A DNA stretch of 64,000 nucleotides, taken from positions 3,050,501 to 3,114,500 of the forward strand of contig NZ_CP117466.1 of assembly GCF_028621715.1 (NCBI RefSeq). Reading direction: 5' to 3'. The stretch is from Paracoccus marcusii (GTDB taxonomy: Bacteria; Pseudomonadota; Alphaproteobacteria; Rhodobacterales; Rhodobacteraceae). The stretch's first letter is position 1. Each line of letters begins with the position of its first letter. The notes under the pieces are model-generated. The model saw only the letters and a list, made by a program, of their open reading frames with translations, made no database searches and was not told where the DNA came from. Shown here in pieces: positions 44,516 through 53,752 of this stretch. The position numbers were made by a program, and so were the translations under genes.

Positions 44516-44875
44516 CTAGTCCGGTGCCTGCTCGCCCGGACGGGCGCGCAGCGCGTCGGCGACGCCGTCCTCGCAGACGGTCCGGTCGACCATCGGCACG
44601 CCCGTGCGAAAGGCCGCACGGCCGATCAGATGGGCCGCGACCGGCGCGGTCATCAGCAAGAACAGGATCGCCGCCACCGCCCGCGCGATGACCGTCCCTT
44701 CGGCGAACTGCACGGCCACGGCCACCAGGATCAGGCCCGAACCCAGCGTTCCCGCCTTGGTCGAGGCATGCATCCGCGTCAGCAGGTCGGGCAGCCGCAG
44801 CACCCCCATCCCCGCCGCGAAACAGAAGATGCCGCCGGACAGCACCAAGATCGCCACGATGATGTCATGCATCAT
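44516..44875 (-). CDS. mnhG: Mrp/Mnh Na+/H+ antiporter subunit G
   Basis: The 119-residue membrane protein has three hydrophobic segments (ILVLSGGIFCFAAGMGVLRL, LGSGLILVAVAVQF, AVAAILFLLMTAPVAAHLIG) and the block RLPDLLTRMHASTKAGTLG, the signature of MrpG. Its ATG overlaps the subunit F stop and follows GGAGG by six bases. It is the last gene of the seven-gene mrp operon, whose products form one large complex exchanging Na+ for H+ at the inner membrane. Confidence 0.94.
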   Translation of the reverse strand: MMHDIIVAILVLSGGIFCFAAGMGVLRLPDLLTRMHASTKAGTLGSGLILVAVAVQFAEGTVIARAVAAILFLLMTAPVAAHLIGRAAFRTGVPMVDRTVCEDGVADALRARPGEQAPD

Positions 44876-45162
44876 GTCAGTTCCTCCGCCTTGAGCAGGA
44901 TGCGACGCTCCAGATAGCGCGCTAGGCACACGGTCGCCAGAAAGCCGACCAGTGCCAGCACGACGGCCACGTCCAGAAAGCCCGCGCTGCCCGACAGCAG
45001 CGCCGTCAGGCCGCCGAACGAGACCAGCTGCACCGTCATCAGGTCCAGCGCCACGATCCGGTCCGCCAGGCTTGGCCCCCGTACCAGCCGGATCGCGGCC
45101 AGCACGACGCCCAGGATCACCAAGGCAAAGCCGAACAGGATTACAAATTCCAGCAGGGTCAT
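44872..45162 (-). CDS. mnhF: Mrp/Mnh Na+/H+ antiporter subunit F
   Basis: The 96-residue protein has three membrane segments and the MrpF block AIRLVRGPSLADRIVALDLM. I chose the ATG giving MTLLEFVILFGF, with GGAG eight bases upstream. A GTG three codons earlier overlaps the subunit E stop (GTGA) and is also plausible. Confidence 0.93.
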   Translation of the reverse strand: MTLLEFVILFGFALVILGVVLAAIRLVRGPSLADRIVALDLMTVQLVSFGGLTALLSGSAGFLDVAVVLALVGFLATVCLARYLERRILLKAEELT

Positions 45163-45167
45163 GTCGT

Positions 45168-45644
45168 TCACTCCGTCGCCTCGCGGACCCAGACCTCGAA
45201 CCGGTCGCGGATCTGCGCGCGGATCGCGTCCGGGTCGTCGCCGAACATTGCGTGGATATACAGCGTGCTGCGGTCCTCAGACACGTCGAGGCTGAGCGTG
45301 CCCGGGGTCAGCGAGATGAAGTTGGCCAGCAGCGTGATCTGCAGGTCGGTCGTCACCGTGATGGGCACCGCGATCAGCGCGGGCTGAGACGACTGTCCCG
45401 GCGTCAGCACGTCGCGCACGACCGGGATCGAGCTGACCACCAGTTCATAGACAAACATCACGATCAGGCGCGTCCAGTAGTAGAGGCGCCGGAAATAGAC
45501 CCCGGTTTCGGGAAACAGCGGACGGACCAGCCACATCGCGGCCATGCCGACCAGATAGCCGGTCGTCAGTCCCCCCAGGGTCAGCCCGCCGGTCAACGCG
45601 ACCCAGGCAAAGGCCAGCACCATGTTGATGGCGAACAGGTTCAT
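45168..45644 (-). CDS. mnhE: Mrp/Mnh Na+/H+ antiporter subunit E
   Basis: The 158-residue protein starts MNLFAINMVLAFAWVALTGG, with membrane segments in the first half and a cytoplasmic C-terminal domain. Typical MrpE stretches are VYFRRLYYWTRLIVMFVYEL and ANFISLTPGTLSLDVSEDRS. It overlaps the subunit D stop by four bases. Confidence 0.94.
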   Translation of the reverse strand: MNLFAINMVLAFAWVALTGGLTLGGLTTGYLVGMAAMWLVRPLFPETGVYFRRLYYWTRLIVMFVYELVVSSIPVVRDVLTPGQSSQPALIAVPITVTTDLQITLLANFISLTPGTLSLDVSEDRSTLYIHAMFGDDPDAIRAQIRDRFEVWVREATE

Positions 45645-47140
45645 GGCTGCACCCCCAGGACGGTCGTGACATAGTCGGTCGGATCAAGCAGCTGCGCGGC
45701 CGCCCGTTCGGCGAACAGCACGAAGGATTCCGGGAACAGGCCGATGATGCAGGTCAGCGCGGCCAGCGCGACGATCGGCAGCATCAGCGCCATCCGGTCG
45801 CCCATCGGCAGGTCCGACAGGCGCGGCTTGACCCCGTCGGGATGCGCGGGCCAGAAGGCCGAGCCCCAGATCTTGGTCATCGAGAAGATGGTCAGCAGAC
45901 CGACCGCCAGCGACACCCCGGCCACGAACCACATTTCCAGGTCCAGCGCGGCCTTGACGACCACGTATTTCGCCCAGAAGCCCGACAGCGGCGGAAAGCC
46001 CGCCAGCGAGAATGCCGGGATCAGGAACAGGAAGGCCAGCACCGGGGCATGGGCGTAAAGGCCGCCGATGCGTGCCAGATCGGTCGATCCGGCAATGCGC
46101 TTGGCCACGCCCGCGACGAAGAACAGGTTCGCCTTCACGATGATATGGTGGACCAGGTAGAACACCGCTCCCATCAGGCCAAGCGGCGTGTATAGCGCCA
46201 AGCCCAGGACCATGTAGCCGATCTGGCTGATGATGTGGAACGACAGGATGCGACGGAAGTCGTTCATCGCCGCCGCGCCCAGAACGCCCGTGACCATCGT
46301 CACCACCGACGCCCACAGCAGGATCGTGTGCGTGAACCCGACATCCTGGTCGAAGACCAGCGTGAACATCCGGATCAGGGCATAGACGCCCACCTTGGTC
46401 AGCAGGCCCGCGAAGATCGCCGACACCGCCACCGGGGGCGTGTGATAGGAGGCGGGCAGCCAGAAGAACAGCGGGAACAGCGCGGCCTTGACGCCGAAGG
46501 CCACCATGAACATCACCGCGACGGTGGTCAGCAGGCCGGTATTCTCGACCTCGCGGACGGCCAGGTGCAGGTCGGCCATGTTCAGCGTACCGGTCAGGCC
46601 GTACAGCAGACCGGTTCCCGCCAGGAACATGATCGTCGAGACCAGGTTCAGCAGCACGTACTTGATGCCGCCGTCCAGCTGTTCGCGGCTGGCCCCCAGC
46701 ACCAGCAGGCCGAAGCTGGAGATCAGCATGACCTCGAACCAGACATACAGGTTGAACAGGTCGCCCGTGACGAAGGCCCCGCAGACGCCCATCAGCAGCG
46801 TCTGCAGCAGGGCGTGAAAACCAAGCCGTTCCAGCCGTTCGGGGATTTCGGACAGGGTATAGATCACGGTCGCGAGGCCGGTGATGGCGGTGATGACGAC
46901 CATGACCGCACCCAGCAGGTCGGCCACCAGCGTGATGCCGAAGGGCGCCTGCCAGTTCGACATCTGGGCGGCGACGACGCCCTCCTCCAGCACCTCGGCC
47001 ATCAGGACGACGCTGGCCAGCAAGAGCGCGACCGTCCCCGCGACAGAGATCCAGCGCCCGGCCGGCGATTTGCGGAACAGATAGGACAGGACCGCCGTCA
47101 GCAGCGGGATCAGGATCGGATAGACCAGAAGCCAGCTCAT
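45641..47140 (-). CDS. mnhD: Mrp/Mnh Na+/H+ antiporter subunit D
   Basis: The 499-residue protein is homologous to the proton-pumping subunits NuoM/NuoN of complex I, with about 14 membrane segments. The core stretch VKAALFPLFFWLPASYHTPP carries the conserved lysine, and VWFEVMLISSFGLLVLG has the conserved glutamate in TM5. HIISQIGYMVLGLALYTPLG is also typical. It overlaps subunit C upstream and subunit E downstream by four bases each. Confidence 0.95.
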   Translation of the reverse strand: MSWLLVYPILIPLLTAVLSYLFRKSPAGRWISVAGTVALLLASVVLMAEVLEEGVVAAQMSNWQAPFGITLVADLLGAVMVVITAITGLATVIYTLSEIPERLERLGFHALLQTLLMGVCGAFVTGDLFNLYVWFEVMLISSFGLLVLGASREQLDGGIKYVLLNLVSTIMFLAGTGLLYGLTGTLNMADLHLAVREVENTGLLTTVAVMFMVAFGVKAALFPLFFWLPASYHTPPVAVSAIFAGLLTKVGVYALIRMFTLVFDQDVGFTHTILLWASVVTMVTGVLGAAAMNDFRRILSFHIISQIGYMVLGLALYTPLGLMGAVFYLVHHIIVKANLFFVAGVAKRIAGSTDLARIGGLYAHAPVLAFLFLIPAFSLAGFPPLSGFWAKYVVVKAALDLEMWFVAGVSLAVGLLTIFSMTKIWGSAFWPAHPDGVKPRLSDLPMGDRMALMLPIVALAALTCIIGLFPESFVLFAERAAAQLLDPTDYVTTVLGVQP

Positions 47141-47511
47141 TTCCCGGCCTCCTTGCCCGCATCGACGGGCTCGGCCACGCGCATCTCGTCGCTGTTGACG
47201 GTGCCCAGGGTCATGAACGTGCGATAGACCAGCGCCAGGGTGAAGGCCAGCAGGCCGAACCCGATCACGATCGCGGTCAGCACCAGTGCCTGCGGCAGGG
47301 CGTTCGCGACGACGCCGGTGGGGGCATATTCGCCCGCATCGATCAGCGGAGGCGCGCCTGGGGTCAGACGGCCGCTGGCAAAGATCAACAGGTTGACCGC
47401 GTTCGACAGCAGCGCCAGCCCGAACAGGAAGCGCAGGATGTTGCGGTCCAGCATCAGATAGACCGACGCGGCGACAAGGACGCCGACGGACAGGGCAAGC
47501 AGCATTTCCAA
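47137..47511 (-). CDS. mnhC: Mrp/Mnh Na+/H+ antiporter subunit C
   Basis: The 124-residue protein is a NuoK-like subunit with three membrane segments, LALSVGVLVAASVYLMLDRN first, and LRFLFGLALLSNAVNLLIFA in the second. I chose the TTG at 47511, with AGGAG seven bases upstream; it gives MEMLLALSVG, the expected family N-terminus. The ATG two codons later has poor spacing. This makes it one of several non-ATG starts in the window. Confidence 0.92.
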   Translation of the reverse strand: MEMLLALSVGVLVAASVYLMLDRNILRFLFGLALLSNAVNLLIFASGRLTPGAPPLIDAGEYAPTGVVANALPQALVLTAIVIGFGLLAFTLALVYRTFMTLGTVNSDEMRVAEPVDAGKEAGK

Positions 47512-47512
47512 A

Positions 47513-47929
47513 TCAGATCTCCTGTTCCAGGGCAAAGACCAGGGTCAGGATTCCGCCGAAGACGGCCATGTAGACTCCGATGTCGAAGACAAGGACGGTG
47601 GACAGCGGCACATAGCTGTCGCCGTCGCGAAACAGGAACAGCCACTGTCCGGTGAAGAAGGGCTGACCCGCGAAGGCCGCGCCGATGCCCCCCAGGGCCG
47701 CGACGCCCAGGCCCGCCATCGCCAGGTTCGACGGATCGATGCGCAGCGCGGCCTGCGCCTCCTCGACCGAGGTGGCGATGGTATAGAGAATGAACGCCGT
47801 GGCCCCGATCAGCCCGCCGATGAAGCCGCCGCCGGGCAGGTTGTGCCCGCGCAGCAGCGCATAGACCGAGAACATCAGCAGCAGGGCCGCCAGCAGGCGC
47901 GTGGTGGTGGTCAGGATCAGCGACTGCAT
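47513..47929 (-). CDS. mnhB: Mrp/Mnh Na+/H+ antiporter subunit B
   Basis: The 138-residue protein has four membrane segments and the signature SVYALLRGHNLPGGGFIGGL, then FDIGVYMAVFGGILTLVFAL, both standard for MrpB. The ATG gives MQSLILTTTTRLLAALLL. It ends one base before the start chosen for subunit C and starts just after subunit A ends. Confidence 0.94.
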   Translation of the reverse strand: MQSLILTTTTRLLAALLLMFSVYALLRGHNLPGGGFIGGLIGATAFILYTIATSVEEAQAALRIDPSNLAMAGLGVAALGGIGAAFAGQPFFTGQWLFLFRDGDSYVPLSTVLVFDIGVYMAVFGGILTLVFALEQEI

Positions 47930-47930
47930 C

Positions 47931-50216
47931 TCAGCTCTCCTCCTCGGGCTTGCGGCGGGTGGCACCGCGCAGCAGGGCGAACGCGGCGATGGCGGCGATG
48001 GCCACGACGGTGATCTCTCCGAACGTATCCAGGGCGCGGAAGTCGACCAGGATGACGTTGACGATGTTGCGGCCATGCGCCTCGGGATAGGACGCGGCCT
48101 CGAAGAAGAACGTCAGGCGGCGGTCGAAATCGGTCGCCATCACGGACATCAGCAGGAAGGTCGTGACAAGGCCCGCGCCCCCCGCGATGACCGCGTGTCC
48201 GGTGCGGAACCGGGTCTTGGACCGGCGCGGCAGATAGGGCAGGCGCAGCATGACGACGCTGACCAGCACGACGACCAGCACCTCGACCAGCAGCTGGGTG
48301 ATGGCCACGTCGGGGGCGCTGAACATGATGAAGATCAGCGACACGCCGATGCCCGACGCGCCCATCCCGGCGATGGCCGTCATGCGGCTGTGTGTCCAGA
48401 CGGTCAGGATCGCGCCCGCCACGATCAGGCCCAGCACCGTCCATTGGATCGGGTGCACGCCCTCGGCCGACAGGCCCGGCACGCCCTGGAACGCGCCCTT
48501 GATCAGATACGAGCCGCCGACCATCACGACGAAGGTCGCGAACATCACGGCCATATAGCGCTGCAGGCTGCCGGTCTGGATCAGGTTGGTCTGCCAGGCG
48601 GCGAAGGCCTTGAACCCGTCCAGCAGACGGTCCCAGCCCGCGTCGAAGTCGATCGGGCTGCGCGCCTCGAACGCGGCCAGGCGGTCGCGGATCGCCTGAT
48701 GGCGGCGATAGACCAGCCAGCCCGCCAGGAAGGTCAGCAGCGACAGGATCAGCGCCATGTTGATGCCGCCCCACAGGTACAGGTGGACCTCGCGGACCTC
48801 TCCGAAGACGGCATGGGTGGCAGGGCCGACCAGATAGTGGCCCAGCACGCCCGGCAGCAGGCCGAAGATCAGCGACAGTGCGCCAAGGACCAGCGGACCC
48901 GCCAGCATCGCCCACGGCCCCTCATGTGGAGTGGTGGGGGTCGGGCGCAGATCGCCGCGGAACGGCTTGAGCGCGACGATGCCGCCGACGGCAAACATCA
49001 GGACCGATGCCGCGAAGGCCATCGCGGTCACCCAGAACGCGCCGAACCCGTCCAGCCCCAGGCCGGCCTTGTACATGAATTCCTTGCCGATAAAGCCGAT
49101 CATCGGCGGAATGCCCGCCATGCTAATCGCGGCCAGCGCGGCGGCAAGCCCGGTCAGCGGCATCGCCTTGGACAGGCCGCCCAGGACGCCCGCATCGCGC
49201 GTGCCGGTGGCATGATCGACGATGCCGATCATCAGGAACAGCGCCGCCTTGTAGAGCGAGTGCACCACCAGGAACAGCATTGCCGCGACGATGGCGTAAT
49301 GCGTGCCCGCGCCGATGAACATGGTCAGCGTGCCCAGCGCCATCAGCGTCGTATAGGCCAGCACCTGCTTGATGTCGGTCTGGCGCAGCGCCATGACCGA
49401 GGCGAAGACCGCCGTGACCCCGCCGAACAGCGTCAGGATCCAGAACCACGCATCCGTCCCGCCCAGCGCGGGGTTCATGCGCGCCATCAGGAAAACGCCC
49501 GCCTTCACCATCGTGGCCGAATGCAGATAGGCCGATACGGGCGTAGGGGCCGCCATCGCGTTGGGCAGCCAGAAGTGGAACGGCACCTGCGCCGATTTCG
49601 TGAACGCGCCCGCCAGGAACAGCAGCAGGATGCCCAGGTACCAGGGATGCGCGCGGATCATGTCGCCCATCGTCACGATCTGCGACAGCTGCGACGTGCC
49701 CGCGACCGTGCCCAGCACGATCAGGCCGGCCAGCAGGATCAGGCCCCCCGTCCCCGTCACCAGCAGCGCCTGCAGCGCGGACCTGCGCGACGCCGCGCTG
49801 TCGGCGTTGAAGCCGATCAGCAGATAGGACGCGATGGTCGTGATCTCCCAGAACACGAACAGCATGATCAGGTTGTCGGCCAGGACCAGGCCCAGCATGC
49901 CGACCATGAACATCAGCAGATAGCTGACGAAACGCGGATAATCCGGGTGATCGCCCAGATAGCGCGCCGAATACAGCGTGACCGCCGCGCCGATCCCGGT
50001 GATCAGCAGGGCGAATGTCATCGACAGCCCGTCCAGAAGGACCGACAGCTGCACCCCCAGCGAGGGCACCCAGTCAAAGCCATAGACCTGCGGGCCTTGT
50101 GCGATTTCCGGCAGCAGTCCCAGGAAGTACAGGAACAGGATCGTCGGGAACGCGATCGAGATCCAGCCCGCAGGCCCTCCCATGACGCGGTCCACCGATG
50201 GATAGTCGTCAGCCAT
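47931..50216 (-). CDS. mnhA: Mrp/Mnh Na+/H+ antiporter subunit A
   Basis: The 761-residue largest subunit is related to NuoL, with about 20 membrane segments. Typical marks are NLIMLFVFWEITTIASYLLI, QVPFHFWLPNAMAAPTPVSA and HSATMVKAGVFLMARMNP. A C-terminal segment after about residue 600 holds the MbhD/MbhE-like part. It drives cation/proton exchange with subunit D. The ATG giving MADDYPSVDRVMGG, with AAGGG about eight bases upstream, starts the operon A-B-C-D-E-F-G. All seven subunits are present and intact. Confidence 0.95.
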   Translation of the reverse strand: MADDYPSVDRVMGGPAGWISIAFPTILFLYFLGLLPEIAQGPQVYGFDWVPSLGVQLSVLLDGLSMTFALLITGIGAAVTLYSARYLGDHPDYPRFVSYLLMFMVGMLGLVLADNLIMLFVFWEITTIASYLLIGFNADSAASRRSALQALLVTGTGGLILLAGLIVLGTVAGTSQLSQIVTMGDMIRAHPWYLGILLLFLAGAFTKSAQVPFHFWLPNAMAAPTPVSAYLHSATMVKAGVFLMARMNPALGGTDAWFWILTLFGGVTAVFASVMALRQTDIKQVLAYTTLMALGTLTMFIGAGTHYAIVAAMLFLVVHSLYKAALFLMIGIVDHATGTRDAGVLGGLSKAMPLTGLAAALAAISMAGIPPMIGFIGKEFMYKAGLGLDGFGAFWVTAMAFAASVLMFAVGGIVALKPFRGDLRPTPTTPHEGPWAMLAGPLVLGALSLIFGLLPGVLGHYLVGPATHAVFGEVREVHLYLWGGINMALILSLLTFLAGWLVYRRHQAIRDRLAAFEARSPIDFDAGWDRLLDGFKAFAAWQTNLIQTGSLQRYMAVMFATFVVMVGGSYLIKGAFQGVPGLSAEGVHPIQWTVLGLIVAGAILTVWTHSRMTAIAGMGASGIGVSLIFIMFSAPDVAITQLLVEVLVVVLVSVVMLRLPYLPRRSKTRFRTGHAVIAGGAGLVTTFLLMSVMATDFDRRLTFFFEAASYPEAHGRNIVNVILVDFRALDTFGEITVVAIAAIAAFALLRGATRRKPEEES

Positions 50217-50608
50217 GTCTCGAACCCTTGTCGCGGCATGCAATTGGCGGATGGCTTAGCACCCTTGGTCGGCGGAAAACAGTCGCTTGGGGCGGCTAAA
50301 TCGGCGCTGACGACCGAAAATTGCGCATCGGGGCACGGTGGCCGCCCTTACGTGCGCGCGCGCCCTGTAAATAGGTATCGGGTTTCCGGCCGCATCCGTC
50401 CGGTGACCCCTGCGGTCGCCGGATTGCGACATTTTGGCGCAGCGTTTCAAGCATCGAAAATGCCGCGCCGACAGGGCCTTGCGGCCGCATGTCCGGCGCC
50501 TGTCATCTGAAGGCTTGTGCGCGCCCCCCCGTTTGGGGTCTGATGCGCGGCAACCGGGGCGCAGCAGGCTGCCCTCGATTCGCGACATCTCGATGAAAGG
50601 GACATCCC
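50217..50608. other. 392-base intergenic region between mnhA and bioY; no gene seen
   Basis: No convincing coding sequence or RNA gene is visible. The open frames here have no ribosome-binding site and look like chance. The one notable element is the pseudo-palindrome listed separately. I looked for an alphaproteobacterial BioR-type box (TTATnnATAA) before bioY and did not find one. It must contain the divergent promoters for the mrp operon and bioY. Confidence 0.6.
50424..50442. promoter_or_regulatory. Pseudo-palindrome TTGCGAC-N5-GGCGCAG upstream of bioY
   Basis: This 19-base element has the form TTGCGNC-ATTYT-GNCNCA and shares the core TTGCGACATTYTG with the region upstream of ribA (12153). 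The repeat of a 13-base core at two vitamin-related genes in one window suggests a common regulator, but I do not recognise it. Confidence 0.35.
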
Positions 50609-51151
50609 ATGCTGCTCGCACGCGACCGCATCGCCGAACAAAGCCTTGGCGCCAAGATCGGACTGACCCTGGCCGCCGCCGCGCTGATCGCGCTTGGCGC
50701 CAAGGTGCAGGTGCCGTTCTGGCCGGTGCCGATGACGCTGCAGACGCTGGCTGTGCTGGTCATCGCCGCCGGTCTGGGGCCGCGCCTCGGCCTGGCCGCG
50801 ATGGGGGCCTACATGGCGGCGGGACTGGCGGGGCTGCCGGTCTTTGCCGGTTCGCCGGAACGCGGGCTGGGCCTGGCCTATCTTGCGGGCCCGACCACCG
50901 GCTTTCTGATCGGCATGGCCCTGTCCATGATCGTGACCGGCGCGCTGGCGCAGGGCCGCGGCCTGGGCATGCGGGCGGTAGCGATGCTGGCCGGGACCGT
51001 GGCGATCTATGTGCCCGGCCTGATCTGGCTGTCGGCCTTCGTGCCGGCCGACCGGCTGCTGGCCGTGGGCGTCGCACCCTTCATCCTGGGCGACATGGTC
51101 AAGATCGCCCTGGGCGCGCTGGCCCTGCAGGCGGTCACCCGCCGCGGTTGA
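50609..51151 (+). CDS. bioY: Biotin transporter substrate-binding membrane subunit BioY
   Basis: The 180-residue S component of an energy-coupling-factor transporter binds biotin in the membrane. Signature stretches are KVQVPFWPVPMTLQTLAVLV, GAYMAAGLAGLPVFAG and AYLAGPTTGFLIGMALSM, and a late APFILGDMVKIALGALAL. It has six membrane segments. No bioM or bioN gene is next to it, so it either works alone or uses a shared module. The ATG follows AAAGGG at good spacing. Confidence 0.95.
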   Translation: MLLARDRIAEQSLGAKIGLTLAAAALIALGAKVQVPFWPVPMTLQTLAVLVIAAGLGPRLGLAAMGAYMAAGLAGLPVFAGSPERGLGLAYLAGPTTGFLIGMALSMIVTGALAQGRGLGMRAVAMLAGTVAIYVPGLIWLSAFVPADRLLAVGVAPFILGDMVKIALGALALQAVTRRG

Positions 51152-51173
51152 ACCAGACCGCCGAATGACCGCG

Positions 51174-51196
51174 ACGGGGCCCCATGCGGGCCCCGT
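51174..51196 (+). terminator. Intrinsic terminator-like hairpin after bioY
   Basis: ACGGGGCCC and its complement form a perfect nine-base stem with loop CATGC, followed by only TTCG. It lies 23 bases past the bioY stop. Confidence 0.6.
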
Positions 51197-51291
51197 TTCG
51201 CATGGTGACCCCGCGTCCGCCCCGCCATCGGGGCTTTTCCCCTGCCCCGCCCGCGCCCAGACTGCGCCCAAGCCAGCAGGAGGAGCAGCGC

Positions 51292-51753
51292 TTGACCCCC
51301 ACCACCCTGACACCCGACACCATCGCCCGCATCGAGGACAGCTTTCGCGACCAGGGCCTGATGCGCCATCTTGGTGCCGAGATCGCCGCCATTCGCCCTG
51401 CCGAGGTCACGCTGCGCCTTCCCTTCCGGCCGGAACTGACCCAGCAGATGGGATATTTTCATGCCGGTGCGACCACGGCCTTGGCCGACAGCGCCGGGGG
51501 CTATGCCGCGCTGACGCTGTTCGCCCAGGGCGACGACGTGCTGACCACCGAATTCAAGCTGAACCTGCTGAACCCCGCGCAGGGCGACTGGCTGGAGGCC
51601 ATCGGCCGGGTCGTCAAGGCGGGCCGGACGCTGACCGTGTGCCAGCTGGACGTCCATGCGGTCCACGGATCCGCGCGGACCCATGTCGCGACCGGGCTGC
51701 AGACGCTGATCTGCGTCCGGGGCCGCGCCCCCGTGACACCGCCCGGCCGTTAG
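51292..51753 (+). CDS. PaaI family hotdog-fold thioesterase
   Basis: The 153-residue protein has the hotdog block QMGYFHAGATTALADSAGGY, where the catalytic acidic residue lies in the central helix after HAG. TEFKLNLLNPAQGDWLEAIG and ARTHVATGLQTLICVRG follow. Such enzymes hydrolyse acyl-CoA thioesters. I chose a TTG start, directly served by AGGAGG eight bases upstream, giving MTPTTLTPDTIARIEDSF; earlier in-frame ATGs lie in the terminator region. It precedes gnd by 37 bases. Confidence 0.88.
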   Translation: MTPTTLTPDTIARIEDSFRDQGLMRHLGAEIAAIRPAEVTLRLPFRPELTQQMGYFHAGATTALADSAGGYAALTLFAQGDDVLTTEFKLNLLNPAQGDWLEAIGRVVKAGRTLTVCQLDVHAVHGSARTHVATGLQTLICVRGRAPVTPPGR

Positions 51754-51790
51754 CGTAAACCGCGATCAAACTATCCGCAGGAGGACGGCG

Positions 51791-53191
51791 ATGGCGCAGG
51801 CAGAAATCGGGCTGATCGGGCTTGGGACGATGGGGGCCGCCTTGGCCCTGAACATCGCCGAGAAGGGCTTTCCCATCGCCGTGTGGAACCGCACGACCGA
51901 GGTCACGCACCGCTTTGCTGCCCAGGCCGGCGATCTGGCCCCCCGCGTGATCCCCACGGATTCCCTGCGGGCGCTGGTCCAGGCCATCACGCCGCCGCGC
52001 GCGATCATCCTGATGGTCCCGGCGGGACAGGCGGTCGACGATCAGCTGCAGGCGCTGGCGCCGCTGCTTGACGCCGACGATCTGGTGATCGACGCGGGCA
52101 ATGCGGATTTTCACGACACCAACCGCCGCGCCGCGGCCGGCCTGCCCTTCCGGTTCCTGGGCATGGGCGTGTCCGGCGGAGAGGAGGGCGCACGCCACGG
52201 CCCCGCGATCATGGGCGGCGGCGACGCCGCGGACTGGGACCGCGTGGCGCATGTGATGACCGCCATTTCCGCCAAGGCCGATGACGGCACCCCCTGTGCC
52301 GCACGGATGGGCGACGCGGGCGCGGGGCATTTCGTCAAGATGGTCCACAACGGCATCGAATATGCCGACATGCAGATGATCGCCGAGGCCTATGGCCTGA
52401 TGCGCGACGGGCTGACGCTAGAGGCCCCGGCGATCTCCGACATCTTCGCCGACTGGAACCGCGGCACGCTGTCCAGCTATCTGATCGAGATCTCGGCCAA
52501 GGTCACCGCGGCGCGGGACCCGCATACCGGGGCCGCGATGCCCGACGTGATCCTGGACCGCGCCGGCCAGAAGGGCACCGGCCGTTGGACCGCCATCGAG
52601 GCGCAGCACCTGTCCGCGCCCATCCCGGTGATCGAGGCTGCGGTGATGGCCCGCAACGTCAGCGCACGCCTGGACGAACGGCAGGCGGGCCAGGCCCGCT
52701 TCGGGGCCGCCCCCGGCGCGGTCGACCTGACGCCCGACGATCTGGAACAGGCGCTGATCGCGGGCAAGATCCTGTGCTACGCCCAAGGCTTCACGATGAT
52801 CGCAGGCGCCTCGGAACGGTTCGGCTGGACGCTGGACCTGCCGGAGATCGCACGTGTCTGGCGGGCGGGGTGCATCATCCGGTCGACCATGCTGAATGAC
52901 ATGGCCGACGCGCTGGCGGACGATCCGGCCCGCAACCTGATCATGGCGCCGTTCTTCGCCGACCTGATCGAAGGCGCCCTGCCGGGTCTGCGCCGGGTGG
53001 TGTCGCAGGGGATCGCCGCGGGCCACGCCCTGCCCGCCCTGGCATCCGGGCTGATGTGGTTTGACATGATGCGCACCGCGCGCGGCACAGCGAACATGAT
53101 CCAGGCGCAGCGCGACTTCTTCGGTGCCCACGGGTTCCAGCGGTTGGACGGGATCGACGATCCGCACGGCCCCTGGGGCAGCGCGACCTGA
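51791..53191 (+). CDS. gnd: 6-phosphogluconate dehydrogenase (decarboxylating)
   Basis: The 466-residue pentose-phosphate enzyme makes ribulose-5-phosphate and CO2 from 6-phosphogluconate using NADP+. Hallmarks are the Rossmann start IGLIGLGTMGAALALNIAE with NRT after the second strand, GMGVSGGEEGARHGPAIMGG, and the catalytic Lys/His region GAGHFVKMVHNGIEYADMQM. Also typical is DRAGQKGTGRWTAIEA. The ATG follows AGGAGG closely. It ends back to back with the convergent ectR-like gene (TGATCA). Together with rpiA at 38 kb it serves the same pathway but is not co-transcribed with it. Confidence 0.95.
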   Translation: MAQAEIGLIGLGTMGAALALNIAEKGFPIAVWNRTTEVTHRFAAQAGDLAPRVIPTDSLRALVQAITPPRAIILMVPAGQAVDDQLQALAPLLDADDLVIDAGNADFHDTNRRAAAGLPFRFLGMGVSGGEEGARHGPAIMGGGDAADWDRVAHVMTAISAKADDGTPCAARMGDAGAGHFVKMVHNGIEYADMQMIAEAYGLMRDGLTLEAPAISDIFADWNRGTLSSYLIEISAKVTAARDPHTGAAMPDVILDRAGQKGTGRWTAIEAQHLSAPIPVIEAAVMARNVSARLDERQAGQARFGAAPGAVDLTPDDLEQALIAGKILCYAQGFTMIAGASERFGWTLDLPEIARVWRAGCIIRSTMLNDMADALADDPARNLIMAPFFADLIEGALPGLRRVVSQGIAAGHALPALASGLMWFDMMRTARGTANMIQAQRDFFGAHGFQRLDGIDDPHGPWGSAT

Positions 53192-53695
53192 TCAGCCGCG
53201 CGGGCGGCTGATGTCGCCCAGGGTCAGCAGCGGCGATGCATCGATGCCTTGCGCGTTCAGCATCGCCGCGACGCGTTCCAGCGATGCGACCAGCATCGCC
53301 TGTTCCCAATCCTGCAGGGCCTGGAAACCGGTCACGAAATGCTGCTGCAGCGCGTCTGGCGCATTGCGCAGCGCGTCCAGCCCGGCATCCGTCAGGATCA
53401 CGTGCAGCTGTCTGCGGTCGGTGCTGGAGCGCTGACGCTGCGTCAGGCCCAGCTTGTTCAGCTGATCGACCAGCGCCGTCACGGTCGCCTGGCTGACGCC
53501 CATCTGGGTCGACAGCTGGGTCGGCATGGCGGACCGCGTCTCGGTTCCGGCAAGGATCTGCAGGACGCGCAGCTTGGCAGGGGTCAGCTTGGCGGCCTGG
53601 GCAAGGTCGCGTTCATAATGTTCGGTGGCGCGCAGGATCCGCCGCAGCGCGATCAGCGCGGCGTCGGTACGCGGAATTGCGGGCGGCTGGCTCAT
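53192..53695 (-). CDS. ectR: MarR family regulator, probable EctR
   Basis: The 167-residue protein has a winged helix with LTPAKLRVLQILAG, MPTQLSTQMGVSQATVTALV and the wing QRQRSSTDRRQLHVILTDAG, all standard for MarR. It is divergent from ectABC-ask, the usual place of EctR, which represses or tunes ectoine genes in response to osmotic conditions. The ATG giving MSQPPAIPRTD has AGGAGG very close (about three bases), so the spacing is short. The effector is unknown. The name rests on location plus family. Confidence 0.85.
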   Translation of the reverse strand: MSQPPAIPRTDAALIALRRILRATEHYERDLAQAAKLTPAKLRVLQILAGTETRSAMPTQLSTQMGVSQATVTALVDQLNKLGLTQRQRSSTDRRQLHVILTDAGLDALRNAPDALQQHFVTGFQALQDWEQAMLVASLERVAAMLNAQGIDASPLLTLGDISRPRG

Positions 53696-53752
53696 GCCCT
53701 CCTGTATGCCATCAGCGCGCGGAACAGGGCAATATGGCATGCTTTCGGAACC

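Noticed and set aside
47901..50510. An 869-codon open frame opposite mnhA
   Set aside because: It lies antisense to a fully recognisable antiporter subunit; no domains and biased His/Gln/Arg composition.
50217..50608. BioR box before bioY
   Set aside because: No TTATnnATAA-type palindrome was found by eye.
50256..50621. A 121-codon minus-strand frame in the mnhA-bioY gap
   Set aside because: No ribosome-binding site, no recognisable domain, Arg/Cys-rich, and it would overlap the bioY start.
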